Of a DNA stretch of 64,000 bases, positions 36,113-51,061 are shown one piece after another. Origin of the DNA: Mycoplasmopsis lipofaciens ATCC 35015 (lineage in GTDB: Bacteria > Bacillota_I > Bacilli_A > Mycoplasmatales > Metamycoplasmataceae); the NCBI RefSeq assembly GCF_000686585.1, contig NZ_JMKY01000004.1:62001-126000 (forward strand), in the 5' to 3' direction. Under the pieces are notes generated by a model that saw only the letters and a list, made by a program, of their open reading frames with translations, was not told the origin of the DNA and searched no databases. Numbering within the stretch: the first letter of the stretch is position 1; every line of letters begins with the position of its first letter. Position numbers and translations under genes: made by a program.

Positions 36113-39100
36113 ATGAAAAAGAAACCTAAATTAAATTTTAGAACTCTTGTATGACCTAAATATGTATTATCAGCTGGAGTCTTGGTTGCTGCAACAGCAA
36201 TTACTCTTGGTTCAATATATGGATATTCACAAAATTCAGATGCTAAAAAAGGTAAAGTTAATCCAACTTCACCAGCATATTTAAGAAATACATTTGCTCA
36301 AACAAATGAGGCAAAAGCATCATTTATAAGTTCGGATAAAACAAAATATATTGGAGATTATGATATTAATAACAATACACTCAATGGTCAAACTATTGAA
36401 GATTTTTTGGATAAGTATTACAAAGAAAATAAATCATTACCAATTCAAAAAATTAATTATGGTACATTTACTTTTTACAATGAATATATTGAAGCTGTAA
36501 GTCCAAAAGAATTTTTTAAATTTACACAATGATTCATGAATAATGTATCGTGAGGTCCTGAAATAATTACTCTAAAATCATTTTCTATTGTTAAAGGTGT
36601 TGAACAAAAAGGTAATTCTATTACTTTAGGTTCGCACGCAAACAAAAATAAAGAATATACCACTATTCAGTTTTTCCCTGATGCATTTTTTGGCGCGCTC
36701 CCTCTTTATTCAGAAACGGCTGGACAAGGTAATGCTCAAGAATCATTGCTTTATAAACTTAATAATAAATTATTAACAAGCGAAGAATTGAAAACATTTT
36801 TAAGTAGTGTTCCTAAATATAATTCATTGGTTAACATTAATAATACAACGCTTGAAAGATTTCAATTTAGAAATATTCATGATTATCGTTCATTAATTGG
36901 TAAAAAAGTTTTTGTTGTTAAGAATTCAAATTGAGTTTCTAAAGTTAAATCTTTAGCTAAACCAATTAACAATGTTGAAAAAGGAAGATATGAAATTCCA
37001 AATGATTATTTATTGTTGATAAATGGTTCTAATGAAACAGAAGCTAAGAAAAATTTGAAATCAAAATTAGCCAAATATTTAGAATTTGACAAATACGAAC
37101 TTTTAAAAGATATAGATTCATTAAATCTTGTTGAGAAAAAAATTAGTTTTGTATCTATTGATCCAAATCTATATTTAGACTCTGAAGATACGTTAGATAG
37201 ATATTTAAATGTTGTTTTTGATGATGGCACAACATTTAACCTTTTCCGTTCTTTTGCTGATGTTCAATATGCGGCAGGTGGGACTAGATTTACAAGTGAT
37301 AAAAGTAGAGAAATTGTTAGAGGTTTTAACGATTCTAAAAATAGAATTATCGAATTATTTAACAAATATGAAGATAATTTAAAAACTATTGCAATCAAAG
37401 CTGGTTGAAATGACAAAGATTTTAATGATTTTTTAGAATATTTCAATACATTACTAGAAACTCAAGAAGAAATTTCGTTACTTACAACAGAATTAGATAC
37501 ATTAATAAACGAAATTAATAACAATGAAATACTTAATAATGAATTAACAAATCTAAGAAATAAGATTAACAATTTAACATCTCAGAAACAAAATAAAGAA
37601 CAAGAAATTCAAACATTAAGTCAACAAATATCTGATTTAGAAATAAGAATTAATAATTTGAAAGAGTCAAATTCACCATATGATGATGAGGAAAGAGAAT
37701 TAAACACTTTACAACAAAATAAACAAAAAATTGAGAATATATTAAAAAATATAGTGTCTTCTCTTCAGAATGCTGAAAATAAAATAAATGAAAAATCACA
37801 ACAAGTTTTTTCAAGCGAAGTTAAAAATAAGAAAATAGATAGAAAAACAGAAATTGATAATAGACTAAATGAATTAAATTCAAGATCAAGATCTCTTACA
37901 ATATTGGTTGATGACTTTTTAAAAGATTATAAATTTAAAAATGAATTAAAAGAAACTATTATTAAACTTTTTGAATATAAGAATAATGATTTATATAAAA
38001 ATGCACTTACTGATGATGAAGATCCTAAAACTATTGAACCAAGTGTTTTAAAAGATAAAGCAACGAATTATGATGCGTTGTATTTTAACTATGACGAATC
38101 ATTAAAAGAACTAACAGCTCCAATTTTAGGTCAAGATGGTCAAAAAAGTTACACAAGACCAAAGTACGAACCATATATTTATTACACAAATGATATTGCA
38201 TATTTACCAAACCAAATAATTTCATCTGAAAGTTTAATTGATCTTTCGACATCAGCTCAATTAAATTGAAGAGATTTCTATAATTTAGACGGATGATTTA
38301 GAAGTGAAAAGGATAGATTAACCGATCCAAATTCTAATGAAAACAATACTGAGGTTTATGTTTATTCAACAAAATTAAAATCACTAGAAGAAGAATTTAA
38401 AAAGAAATATCCAAATAGTGCTATAACTCTAAATTTTAAAGAATTACAAGAAGAATATCAACAATTAGGTCAAAGATCTAATGAATTATATGAAAAGAAA
38501 ATAGCTCATGAAAATTTAACTTGAGATTCATCTGCTAAGAATGTTGATAGTGTTAGCACAATAATGGGTAAATGATTTACAAATAGTATTGATCTACCTG
38601 AAAATTATAAATTATTAGGTACATCAGGTTCAGAACCTGTATTTCCTGATAGAAACGCATTTCTACGTTTCACAGCAACTTCTTATGAAGTGTTAGAAGA
38701 ATATTTAAACTATGCATATAATGGTATGCCAAGCAGTAGAATTCCAAGTATTAAAAATGGATTTAAACTATATTATGAGAATTTAATGAATAAAATCAAG
38801 TCTGCTCAGCCAGGTGATTTTGATTTATTACTAAATTTAGTTAAAGAAAGACTAAATTTAGCTAAAAAAATATCACATTCAGAGACACAAGATATTAATG
38901 ACAAAATTCAAATTCATAAATTATTCATTGAATCTATAAATAAAGCTCAAGATTGAGAAAATAAATATAAAAACGAAACTTGATATTTATCATTTAGTCA
39001 AATTTTAAATTTATATCAATTAAATGAAGATTTTAAATTAGCAATTAAACAAGTTAAAAAACAAATTGCTGAAAGAGATCAATATATTGAAGATTCTGCA

Positions 39101-42100
39101 GAAGCTTTATTAACTTCTTTAGACAGACGCATTATTAAATTTAAATTAGACTTTTTAACCAATACTCCTACATTTACAAATGATGAAGTAAATAAAAAAT
39201 ATACAGAACTTATTAACTATGTAACTAATTTAAGATCAAAAGCTAAATCCAAAGCAATTGAAGCATCTCAAATGTTAATTAATTGATTTAAATCAAGAGC
39301 TGAAATTACTTTAAATAGAATTAAAAGTCTAGATATTGAGCCAGCATTTGATATCTATATTGAAAATAATGGAGATGTTTCTAAATTAGAAGAAAATGTT
39401 TCTAATTTAGAAAGACAGTATAATGCTTTAAAAGAGCAATTAAATGTTGCTAAAACAACTTTAGATACCGCTAAATTATCATTAATTAATAAATATAAAG
39501 AAACTCTACAAGGCACAAATGAAACAGCTAATGATAGAGCAAAACAATTAATATTAGATCAAATTAAAATTTTTACAGATTATGAAAGTGGTTTAGACCA
39601 ACAATTGTTGCTATCTAGAACATTAGCAGCACAAAAAGCTCAAGAATTAGATCAATTTTCACTTGAATATAATAATGCAAAAAATGATGCTGAGAGAGCT
39701 ACTGTAGAAGCTAAAATTGATCAGACTACTATTGAAATAAGAAATATTAACGATTCAATTAGAATGAATAAAGAATTTGTCAAATCATATTCTATTATTC
39801 GCAAGAATCTTGAGGAAAGATTATCAGAAGTTGAGAATGATCGAGAAACATATCGCATATTTATTAGTATCAGTGATAGATTTGTTTCAGAATTGTCTAA
39901 TGTTATTGATAATCCTGGATTTGGTAATTTTGTTCCTGAATATTCAAGAAAATTTATGGTTAGACTTAGAAATAATGCTAGAGAGTTACGTCGTTCATTT
40001 ACTATAAATATTGAAGCATTATTAAATGGAGTTGCTTCATTGTCTCGTTCATATGATGAAGCATTATCTGATTTTTCAGCTAAAGAAAAAGCAACAAATA
40101 GCAAATTCGATAATTTCCAAACAAGTAAAAATAAATTAGATATTTTTAATGAAATTTTAAATAATACAGACTATAAACGTGAAGTAGAAAACATTAAACA
40201 ATTACATACAACCACCGATCAACTTGATAAGGACCAAAAAACAAAACGTAAAGAAGTCAATGAAATTTTTCCATTTTACAAACCAAATGTTAACAAGAGT
40301 GATCCAACACAAACCGAAGAGTTATGAATTCAATTACAAAATAATATTCAAAAAAGTGTTGAAGAAATTTTAAAAGAGGAAAATGAAATAAGCAAAGAAT
40401 TAGATCTTACTAATACTTCTAGTGAATTAACATCTTTAAAAGAAGCATTAGATGCTAAAAAAGAATCATCAGGATTTAATGATTCTATTTCTAAATTTAA
40501 TGATAAATTAGAAGAATATTCAAACATTATTAATGAATTAAATGATGAATATAAAAAGCTTATTCAGTTGAAATTTTTATCTGGAAGATTTAATACAATT
40601 CAAGCTAGACAAGATGCTAAAGATGAAATTAGATCAACTGAAATTGGTAATGCTAAAGATGAAATTCTTGATAAATTTTTCGATTTAATTGATAACACAT
40701 CAACTTATGTTGAAAAACAACAAATGGTTGTTGACAATATTCCTAAAAGAGCTGTTCAATTAGCTGCTAATTTAATTGCTATGGCAGATAGTATTTCGCA
40801 AAAAACAGCAGAAATTTCTCCTGAGTCTAAAGCTTATATAAACAAATTACAAGATTTATTTAAAAACTATACTATGAAAATATATAGTTATTTTGATGCT
40901 AACGATTTACAAAAAGAATTCATAAACGAAGAATTATCTAATTTAGGTGTAAAAATTGCAAATATTACACGAGAACTTTCAAAATCATTTAAAAAAGATA
41001 AATCAATTCAAGAGTATAAAACAAAAATCGATAATGTTCAAAAATTATTGAAGGAACTTTATTTAAAATTAGATTTTGAAAAAGCTATTGATTCAACAAC
41101 AAGTTATTTACGTTCAATAATGAATAATAAAAATTTTCAAAATGATAATAAAGATAAATATTTATATTTAATGTATGGAAAATGATTTGTTGAAAATAAT
41201 TCAAACAAAATTGATGAATTAGATGAACAATTAACAAAAATTGAACAAGACGAATATAATCCAATTAATAATGAAAAAGAAACTGAAGAAAATACTAAAT
41301 CTGAATTAGAAGATGAATGAAATTCTTTACAAGAAGAAATAGATGAGTTAAAAAATCAAGGACAACCTGAATCAGCATACAAAGATAAATTAGATAGACA
41401 AGCAGAAATTGATGTGGAACTTAATAATATAGAAACACGTATTGCTGATTTAGAACAACAAATATCTGATATTGAAACTAGATATAATGAAATAGAAGAA
41501 TTAAAAGATAGTTATGATAATTTGCTTGAATATTTTGGAGACAATGAATACGAAATTGATGATTCTATTAAATATGATCCAGCAACTATTACAAGTCCAT
41601 TTGATCGTAGAGTTTTTCTAAATTCAGCAGTTGATAAATATATTTCAAGTATTAAAAATCTTGATGATAAAATTTTAAAAGTTAAGGAATTTTTATTAGA
41701 TTTTAAAAATTACTTTAAATTATATATTTCTGACAGTGACAAAGATGTTAGATTAGATGAAGTATATCGCACCGCTATTAAGTTTTCTGTTGAAAAAATG
41801 AGAGAAATTAAAGTTAAATTATTGGTTAATAAAAATAGACAAGAAACACTATATGATTCTAATAATTTAGGTGACGAATTACAAAGTGCTAATGATTTAA
41901 TTGTTGCAAAATCTAGAATTGAATTGATTGACATTTTAACTAAAAAAGGTGTTGTAGACAAAAATGCTCAACCTGAAGAAATTAATAAATTTATTCATAA
42001 AATGAATTTAACAAATATTGATAAAAAAGATTCAAAATTAGTAATTACCTTAAGAGAAACAAGAAAACCTGGTGAAGTTGATTTTGGAGATAATTATAAT

Positions 42101-45100
42101 CAATATTATTTAAAATACCATTTAGACGCAAATGTTGAAGATACTAAAAATGATAGAAGACTAAGTGCAATTAATGATTTATTTGCAACACTAAAATATA
42201 ATAAAACAGTTGCACCAGTTATCATAAAAGAAGACGGTAAAGTTAAAGATCCAATTACAAATAAATCTGTAAAAGGTTATAGTGTGTTTGCTGATGCATA
42301 TCAAGGATTGACAAGACAATTATTAACAAACGTTCCTTATTCAGGGGAATGATTAAATGGGGAACACCTAGAGTCATTTATTAATGAAAAAGGCGTTATG
42401 GATTATAGAATTGTTAATGGTCCTTATTTAGGATTTACAAAAGATACACGTGTTGGTTTATGAGCTATTTTAAAAATGAGTGATCCTAATTTTAAAGGTA
42501 TTTCAACTGATTTCTTAAAATTTGTTGGAGCTCATGAATATGGCCACCATATGACATTAAATTCAGCAAGTGATTTAGGGGATAAAGGTTCTAATCCATT
42601 GTATGTTAGTTCATTAACACCTGGTACACCTTCAAGAATTGATAATTATTACAATAAGAATGTTTTAGAATTATATTTAAAAGCACGTACACACTTAAAT
42701 ATTGGCACTACACGTTTATTAGATGAAAATAATGTTGTTGTAGACTATGGTGAATATGGTGTTTGAAAATTACCAAAAATGGTTGAACAATCTGATGGTT
42801 CATTTAAACTTGAGTATGAAGATGAAAAAGAAGCTGATATTTGAGGAACTAAATTAGATGACAATGATATTAAAGAAACAATTAATAATAAAAAACGTCG
42901 TTTCTTATTAACATTTAAAGGCATTATTGATGCTGTAAGAGCCCGTAGAGCTGCAAATAATTTAACTGGTAAGGATGAAAAATATTTACAAGCATTTGAT
43001 ATTTGAATTATGAACTCATTGGATCATTTATCAGGAACATTAAATCCTAGTGTGTTCAATGGAACTGCTAAATATTTAGTATGAGATGAAACAAAACAAA
43101 GTTATGTATTTACACCAGGTTCTTTAGCAATTTTAAAAGGTATTTTAAAAGATGGTAGCGGCAAAGAAATTGAATTCGAAAACATTAATGGTGAAGTTGA
43201 ACCAATAATTGTTAAGGGTAGAAAAAACGCAGATGGAAAATATGTCGAAATTACAGAAGTTGCTATGAAAACTAAACATCTAAAATTAGATGCTAATGGT
43301 AATGCTGTGAAGGATGCTAATGGTAATGATATTTACGAATTAGTACCTGTTATAAAAGTTCCACTAAATGTTGATTTAGAAGATACAAATTCTCCATATT
43401 ATGATGCTGGCGCGTTAGAATATGTAAATAAACAAATTGAAACAATTAGATCATCAATTAAATCATTAATAGTTGAAAAATTTTCAATAAATGGTTGAGA
43501 TGATTCAGATACTAACATTGATTTAGATAGTAAATTAATATTAGAATATTCACATCTAAAATCGTTATTGCCAAAGAGTTTTCCGGATGGATTTAATATA
43601 CCTGCTCAATTGTCATTTATGGATCAAATTAGAAACAGAGATGTAATAAATGGTGGATTATTAGATCCAAATAGACGTGTTAAAATTTATGACAAAGAAG
43701 GTAACGAATTAAACGAAAATAGTTTTACTGATAGATCATTCTTCTTAAATGTTGAAAAAATACCAAGAGTTCCATTACCTAATTTGGTAGATAAAATTAA
43801 ATATATGTTTATAGCTGCGCAACCACCTAATAATTTAGATCAATTTTCAAGATCTATGGGCCAAGTGCTACATGTAGCAAATAAAAAACAATTTATTCCT
43901 AATGTTAAATTAGATGATTCATTACATACAATAGGTTTTTTAAGCTATTTACCAGCTGGGTATGATGAGATATTTAAATTTAGAAAACTTTTATCTAACT
44001 ATAGTCAATATGTTGGAAAAATTATTGGTATTAATAAATCAGAATCAACATGATTGTTGCAAGACAATAAAAATAATGTCTTGCCAAAAGATAGTTCTTA
44101 TTTGGGAAATGTTCCTGATTTTACTAATTTTAATAATTTAGCATTAAATGTAAATAGTTTAAGTGATAATATTGATAATAGTTTATTTGATTCATTTTTT
44201 GTAAATCAAGGCGGAACAAAACTATTTGGTAAAAATATTAAATTTAAAGATAATTTTGATGAATTTATTGACTTTACATCTATCGATTTATCTAAAGCAA
44301 CTTTAGATAAAGTAAACAAAGTAGTAAATTGAGATATTTCATATGTGCAACAAAAATTTGATATAGATTTATTTAAATTGAATTTCCAAAAAGCCCTAGA
44401 TAAAGATAAAATTTTAGATCAAGAATCGAAAGATAAATATTTAGAATTATTGAATTCAAATGATAAACAAAGATTAGCTAATGAAATTATGAGAAGATAT
44501 AGTGAAAGTAAATTAGCTATGAATATTCAATATTTTACAATGCAAGATATTTTAGATAACCATGATTTAGCATGAGTATTTGATCAAAAACTTGGTTATG
44601 GTTTATTAAAAGTTGAAGGATTTAATGTTATTGATCCTAATAAAGAAAAATGAGAAATCGATATTGATGAATTCTTAAAAACATTTCAATCATTTGCTTA
44701 TGAGAATAATTTACAATTAAATCAATTAGGTATGTTTGAAGTTATGATATTTGAAAATAAAATTCAAACATTTAGTGATCAAGTTATAGCGCGTTATATA
44801 AATCATAATGATACGTCATTAATTGGCGTTATGTCAAATATGATCAATGGATTCTTTAAAAAAGCAAAACCAACTAATAATGTTATTGAATATTATGCGG
44901 CTAAAACAGAACGTAAATTTAACGAATTTTTCTCAGATTATACATATAATTATGCAGAAATTATCAACCGTGATAATTTACAAATAACATATTCACCATC
45001 AAGTGAACAGTTTGGAAATATGCCTGGTTTTCTTACAGGTATTTCTGAAGCTACAACCGGTTTAGAATATGTTGTTGATGGAGAAGCCACTGCTAAGTGA

Positions 45101-46060
45101 AATAATTTATTAAATAAATTTGATGCTGGCTCAAGTAAAATTGGTATCAAGAATATTATTTTTGAATCAGAAACATATGATGATGAAGAAAGAAAACGTG
45201 TTGCTGATAATTTAGGTTTAAAATATAAACAAAAAGTGTTTGCAAATAATAAAGATTTCAACGATGGTATTAGTGCATATAGTAATAGTTTCTTTGGTTC
45301 ATTTAGAACAATAAATAATGGTTGATTTAAAGATAGATGATATCGTGAATTTTTAAACTTCCAAATGTATGATGATCAAGGAAAACCTGTTGAAGATGAT
45401 ACAATTAGAATTAAAAACCTTAAGAATGAAAAAGTAACAAATAGAGTTGAAGCTTATTGACAATTTTATATACAATCACAAGGTGTAGGTAAGAGAACAT
45501 TATCAACAATTTGAAGAGATAGTGATAAAGATGCTGTTGCAATGTTTGGTTATTTATCAAACGATGTTGCAAGTCAAGCAGAATTTATTGCTTTTGAAGA
45601 TGTAAAAACAGGTGAAGTGAAAAAATTACATATAACTAAACAACATACTAATAATATGTTTTATTACAAAACACAAAATCCTGAAAATGAAGAAAAATTC
45701 ATGAATGGTGATAAGAGTGTTCGTCATACATTAGATGATGAAGAATATAATTACACTGATAAAAATGGAACACATATAGGAAAAGGGTTTACAGCTTGGG
45801 TGTCTGATTATGCAGTAATGTCACAATATCGTGATAGATTATTAACTCCAGGACATGAATATAGAGTGTATTTTGCTGATGCAAAAGGTAATAAAGTCTT
45901 AGAAATGGATTTAGGAGAAAATGAATCAGTATCTGAAAATGGTAAAACATTTTCTCAAGCACCAATAGCAGTATTTAAACACTGAACAAACCCTAATGTA
46001 AATAAAGAGTATGAAACAAGAATTAAAGTTGATCACCAATTTAATGGTGTTATAGCTTAA
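36113..46060 (+). CDS. PDxFFG family giant surface protein with zinc-protease motif
   Basis: 3315 residues, one unbroken frame with UGA as Trp. An N-terminal signal-anchor (residues about 15-40) follows the basic MKKKPKLNFR. The family-naming motif PDAFFG is at residues 189-194. Residues about 440-1850 are mainly acidic coiled coil in several blocks. HEYGHH at residues 2141-2146, preceded by 'FLKFVGA', is an HExxH zinc-metallopeptidase motif. The C-terminal third is globular and unrecognised. PDxFFG proteins are mycoplasma-specific and precede opp genes. I infer an outward-facing protease that may feed peptides to Opp. It lies 22 nt before oppA. Family name is from memory of annotation practice; enzyme activity is not proven. 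Confidence 0.82.
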
Positions 46061-46082
46061 TTCATAAGTTAGGAGATAAAAT

Positions 46083-48992
46083 ATGAGAAAAAAAATATTA
46101 TTAAATTTAGGAATGCCTATTGTAGTTGGTTCAACATTGATGATTGCCAGCTGTTCAAACGCAAGTGAAAAGCAAAATCCAACTACTAAACAATATAATA
46201 GAGATTCTAGTACTTATGATTTAGGTTTAGCAACAAATCCTATTAACTCTTTAAATTACATTAAATTTGCTTCAGTAAATAAAATACTACCCACTCTTGT
46301 AGAAGGTCCTTTAAAAACAGGTCCAAATGAATCTGTAAAAAGAATTTTGAACTTACCAGAAATTCCAATGGGTATTTTTGGTAATGATGCTAATAGTAAT
46401 ACAATGGAAGACTTTTTAAAAAATCATGAAAATGCTGCAAAATCAGTGTCTGGACGTTTTTATTCATTAGATCAATTTGGAGCAACAACAGGAAATTCTA
46501 TTGGCAAAACTGGTGAATATCAACCTATTTCAGGTATTTTTACAAAAAATAACAATATTTTATCTATGCACATTTTGTTAAATGAAGGTGAAAGTAAATG
46601 AAGTAATGGAGACCCAGTTCAAGCAGATGATTATGTTGATGCAATGCATTATATTTTAGATTTAAATACTGGTAGTCAAAAACAAACTGCTACATTACAA
46701 CGTAAATTTAAATCAAGTAGTGAAATGATTGAAGCGCAACAACAATATATTAAAAAACATAAAAAGCCATATATCAATCCTTTTGGTTACCCTGAATTAA
46801 TAAAGCAAGGTGATCATTATGTATATGATGTATTTAGTTCTTCATATAAACCATGATCTTCACAAAATCCAAATGATGATGAAGAAGTTGCAGCGATTAA
46901 AAAAGCTGCCTTAAATTTGGGTATTTATAACGGTAGAATGTATTGAAATCATTCAAATAAAGAAATATTTGATGCAATTAAATATTCACCTGATTTTGAT
47001 TTTAATGCAGAGGAAACTATTGTTATGCTGCCTAATCCTGAATATTCTCTTGCAAAACACACAAAAGAAGAGTTGAAAAACATTAATCAACGTATTGCTG
47101 TGAAAGTAAGAAAATATTTATATTCAGATCCTTTATCAAAAACTAATAAAGAATTTGCTAAATTACTTAAAGCAAGCAAATTGTTAAAAATAAGATTAAA
47201 TAATATTAAATTTGATGAAGAAAATCCAAACATTTATAATGATGCAGTAAACAAATTATATAAAGGTGAGAATGTTCTTTCTAATGATGATATTTTAAAT
47301 TTCAAACCAAGAGATTTCTTTGAATTTAGAACATTTGCTTTTGATGAGTATTCTGTAAGAGTTGAATATGATTCATATCAACCTACTTCTATTACTAATG
47401 GCTATCGTGATTTAACAGATTTAATTCCAATAAATAGAAAATTTGTTGAAAGTATCGGTGGAATAACTGAATTTGGTTTAGATAAATCTAAGTTTTTAAC
47501 TAATGGTGCTTTTGATATTGATGATTTAGTATTAGGTCCTCAAGGATATATAATGTTAAAGAAAAACAATCAATATTATTCAGCTGATAAAACAATTAGT
47601 AATAAAATAAAAATTTTCTTTAGTTCAGATCCAAATATTAATTCAGCAATGTATGATGATAATTATATTGCTGCAACAAGAATTCCTGCTGTTCAACAAT
47701 TAAATTACTGAACAAATTTAGAATATAGAAAAAATATGAATAAGTCAGCAGGATTTGGTACTATTGCTCTTGCGTTTAATTTAGATCAAGAAACTAATGG
47801 TTCCTCATATATTCAAGACGAGAATTTAAGAAATGCAATTTATTATGCTATAGATCGTGATTCAATGCTAAATATTGTTGGATGAAACTCTTCTTATCCT
47901 GTTATAACTTGAACCGCTTTTGGTAACGGTTCTTCAAGTTTTGGAGATCCTGTTGAAATGTCTTTTGATCATGATTTTATGTATACTAAATATCAATTTG
48001 ATGAATTTTATAATGCATTTAAAGGTAAAAAAGATAGTGAATTAACCGAAGTTGAAAAACAACAAAAATTAAATTTAAATAAAAAATTAAAATCAATCCC
48101 AGTTCAAAATTATTCACATATTGATCACTTGTCTAAAATTTATAATTTTGAACATGTTGATAGAACTGATAAAGCATATCATTTAGATATTGCAAGATTC
48201 TACTTAGAAGAATTTAAAAAAACACACCCTGGTGTTGAAAAAGTTCATCTTAAATATATTTCTAACTCAACAGATGAACAACAAAACGCTGGTATAGCAT
48301 TACAAGACTTTATGAAAAAAGCTTTTGGTGATTTTGTAGAAATTGAAATTAAAGGGTTACCAGAAAATGTTTATGAAGATTCAAGAACAACTGGTCAATT
48401 TGATTTATTGTATCGTAACTTTGATGCCTTCGGTTCTGATACATATAGTTATGTAAAAGCTTTTTTCAAAACAGATGAAATAAATAAAGCTAATCAAAAA
48501 CAAACAGGATTTAGAAACAATCCTTCAGGTGGCTGAACATATCAAAAATATTTCGAAAAATTAGGTTTTAGATATGAAAAAAGTATTGATAAAGTTATTT
48601 CTATTTTTCCTGAATTAGCAGAAAAAACTAGAAAGAGATTAAGAATTTGAGATCGTTCAATTTGAAGCAAAATTCTTGAATTAGTATTTGTAAAAGACGA
48701 TGAAGATGCTAGTGATTTTAATAAGCGTCATTTGAGTTTCTTTTCAAATCAATTTACTAAGGAAGAAACGATTGAAGGTTGAACCGAGAAAAAAGTATTC
48801 GCAGTTATTGCGGCATTAGAAAAAATTATTCGTGATGGAGCACCAGTTGTTCCACTTATGGAAGTTGATACATATTGAGAAGTTTCTCGTGTTGGTGGCG
48901 TGGCAGGATTATTTACATATTCATTACAATTTGCTTATGATGTAGCTAATCCATCAAGACCAAACTTACCAAGAGTAACAAAGGAAGGATAA
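46083..48992 (+). CDS. oppA: Oligopeptide-binding lipoprotein OppA
   Basis: 969 residues with a lipobox IASC at Cys24, so it is anchored outside the membrane. It is a cluster C substrate-binding protein: 'DYVDAMHYILDL' and 'NLRNAIYYAIDRDSMLNIVGW' (the usual SBP_bac_5 helix) and 'GQFDLLYRNFDAFG'. Mollicute OppA proteins are about twice the length of those in other bacteria; in M. hominis OppA also acts as a surface ATPase. Second gene of the PDxFFG-opp operon; an AGGAG site precedes the ATG, and oppB starts 1 nt after its stop. Confidence 0.9.
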
Positions 48993-48993
48993 A

Positions 48994-50064
48994 ATGAAAA
49001 AACAAACAAGATATAATTATGAAGATAATCTTAAAAAAATAAAAGGTAAATATATTCTTCAAAATGCTCACGTTGATTTTGTTGGCAAAAGGCGTAAAAT
49101 GACGTGATACGAAAAAATGTTTAATCCACAATCATCAACTTCTAAGATATTATATAATACTGCTAAAATGCTAATCGAATTCTTAGTTGTTGCTTGAATA
49201 GTTATTACAATTACATTCTTTTTAATTAATTCTATTCCAGGTGCAACAACATTAACTGCTGGTTTGGATGATTCAGCTAGAATTGCTGTTGAAACTAAAT
49301 ATGGATTAAATTTACCTCTATTTCAAAGGTATTTAATTTATATAAAAAATATATTTAATGGCGATTTTGGAATTTCTTTATCTGTATTTCCAGGTAGTGA
49401 AATTAATGATTTTGTTTGAATTAGATTTTATAAAAGTTTTTTAATTGGAATTTTTTCAGTTATGTTAACTTTAGTAATTGGTATTCCATTAGGAGTTTAT
49501 GTTGGTATGAATCCTGATAAATTACCTGATCATTTGGCAACACTAGTTGTTTCAATATTTTCATCAATTCCTTCATTAGTATTTGCTTTATGATTATTAT
49601 TAATTGGCCGTAAAATGAATTTACCATATTTATTTGATGAACGAAATATTGCAACTTATGTTTTACCAGGTTTAGCTTTATCTCTTGGTTCGATTATTGT
49701 TTATATAAAATATATAAGAACAGAATTAAACCGTGAGTTAAATTCACAACATGCTAAATTTTGTTATTTAAAAGGTTTAAGCAAAACTAGATTCGTTTGA
49801 ACTCATGCTCTTAAACCATCATTATTTCCAATTGCAACATTTTTCCCAGTAGTTATTTTCGGAAGTTTTATTGGTTCATTATTCGTTGAACAAATCTTCT
49901 TTATTACTGGTTCTGGTGGTTTATTATTACAAGCTATCACATCAAAAGACTATAATATCATTTTATTTATGGTTACATTATTCTCACTTATTACAATATT
50001 ATCATTTACAATGCGTGATGCTCTTTATCAAATTATTGATCCACGTATTAGAAGAAGAAGTTAG
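48994..50064 (+). CDS. oppB: Oligopeptide ABC transporter permease OppB
   Basis: A 356-residue permease with a cytosolic N-terminal extension of about 55 residues before the first span. The family pattern after it includes 'FLINSIPGATTL', 'KYGLNLPLFQRYLIYIKNIFNGDFGIS' (typical OppB), 'IGIPLGVYVGMNPD', and the coupling-helix EAA-like loop 'FCYLKGLSKTRFVWTHALKPS'. Six membrane segments are predicted. It forms the channel with OppC. It partly overlaps the oppC ribosome site (TTAGGAGG). Confidence 0.93.
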
Positions 50065-50075
50065 GAGGTTGTTTT

Positions 50076-51059
50076 ATGAAATTGTTTAATAACAAAAGGG
50101 CAAAAGAAAGCCCTAATAATGTTCATGGTCGCGATTTAGCACCAAATCCAATATTGCAACCACTTAACTATAAAAAGTGAGAAATTATGGGTAATATTTT
50201 TGAATATCATGAATCAGGAACCCTACATAAACAAAAAAAACCATTTGTTGAATTCTTTTATCGTTTTAGTCGTTCATTTGCGGGAGTATTTGGATTTGTT
50301 ACATTGTTATTACTAATAATATGTGCATTAGTTATTCCATTCTTTACACAAGATCCTTTATTGGTTCAAGAAAAAGATAGATTTCTTACCTTTTTTACCG
50401 ACGGCCATATTTTTGGTACTGATGCTTTAGGTAGAGATTTATTCGCAAGATTATGATGAGGTTTAAGATATTCATTAGCATTAGCATTTGTTGCAACATT
50501 TATTCAAGTTTTCATCGGTTTAATAATTGGAATTATGATGGGACATTTTAGAATATTTGATAAAGTTATGACCTTTTTCATCAAAATAGTGTCAAATGTT
50601 CCTTCAATAATTATTCTTATTGTATTTACAATTGTTTTAAAACCTACATTTTGAGTAATTGTTTTTGCATTGACTTTTACTTCATGAACAGGTATTGCAA
50701 ATCAAATGCGTTCACAAGTTATGAGAGCTAAAACATTTGAGTGAGTTTCAGCTTCAAAAATTTTAGGAACACCTACATATAAAGTTCTTATAAATTATTT
50801 ACCAGTTGTTATTCCTTTATTAGTTACTGAAATTGTTTTCCATATTCCGGGTATTATACTTTCAGAGACATCGTTAGCTTTCATTGGACTTTCTATTCCT
50901 TCTCTTCCAACTTTAGGTAATTTAATCACTGAAGGTTCAAAAATATTCACAACCTATCCTCGTTTTGTTTTAATTCCATCATTTATGTTAATAATTGTAA
51001 CAACATCAATTCAATTGATGTCTGCTGCTGTTCAAGATAGTTTATTGAGACAAAGATAA
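50076..51059 (+). CDS. oppC: Oligopeptide ABC transporter permease OppC
   Basis: A 327-residue permease. The N-terminal domain 'FFYRFSRSFAGVFGFVTLLLL' is followed by 'HIFGTDALGRDLFARLWWGLRYSL', the hallmark of OppC/DppC. The EAA loop is 'WVSASKILGTPTYKVLINYLP', and 'SLAFIGLSIPSLPTLGNLI' near the end is also typical. The first 55 residues are a mycoplasma-specific cytosolic stretch. Operon position between oppB and oppD (2-nt gap). Confidence 0.94.
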
Positions 51060-51061
51060 TT

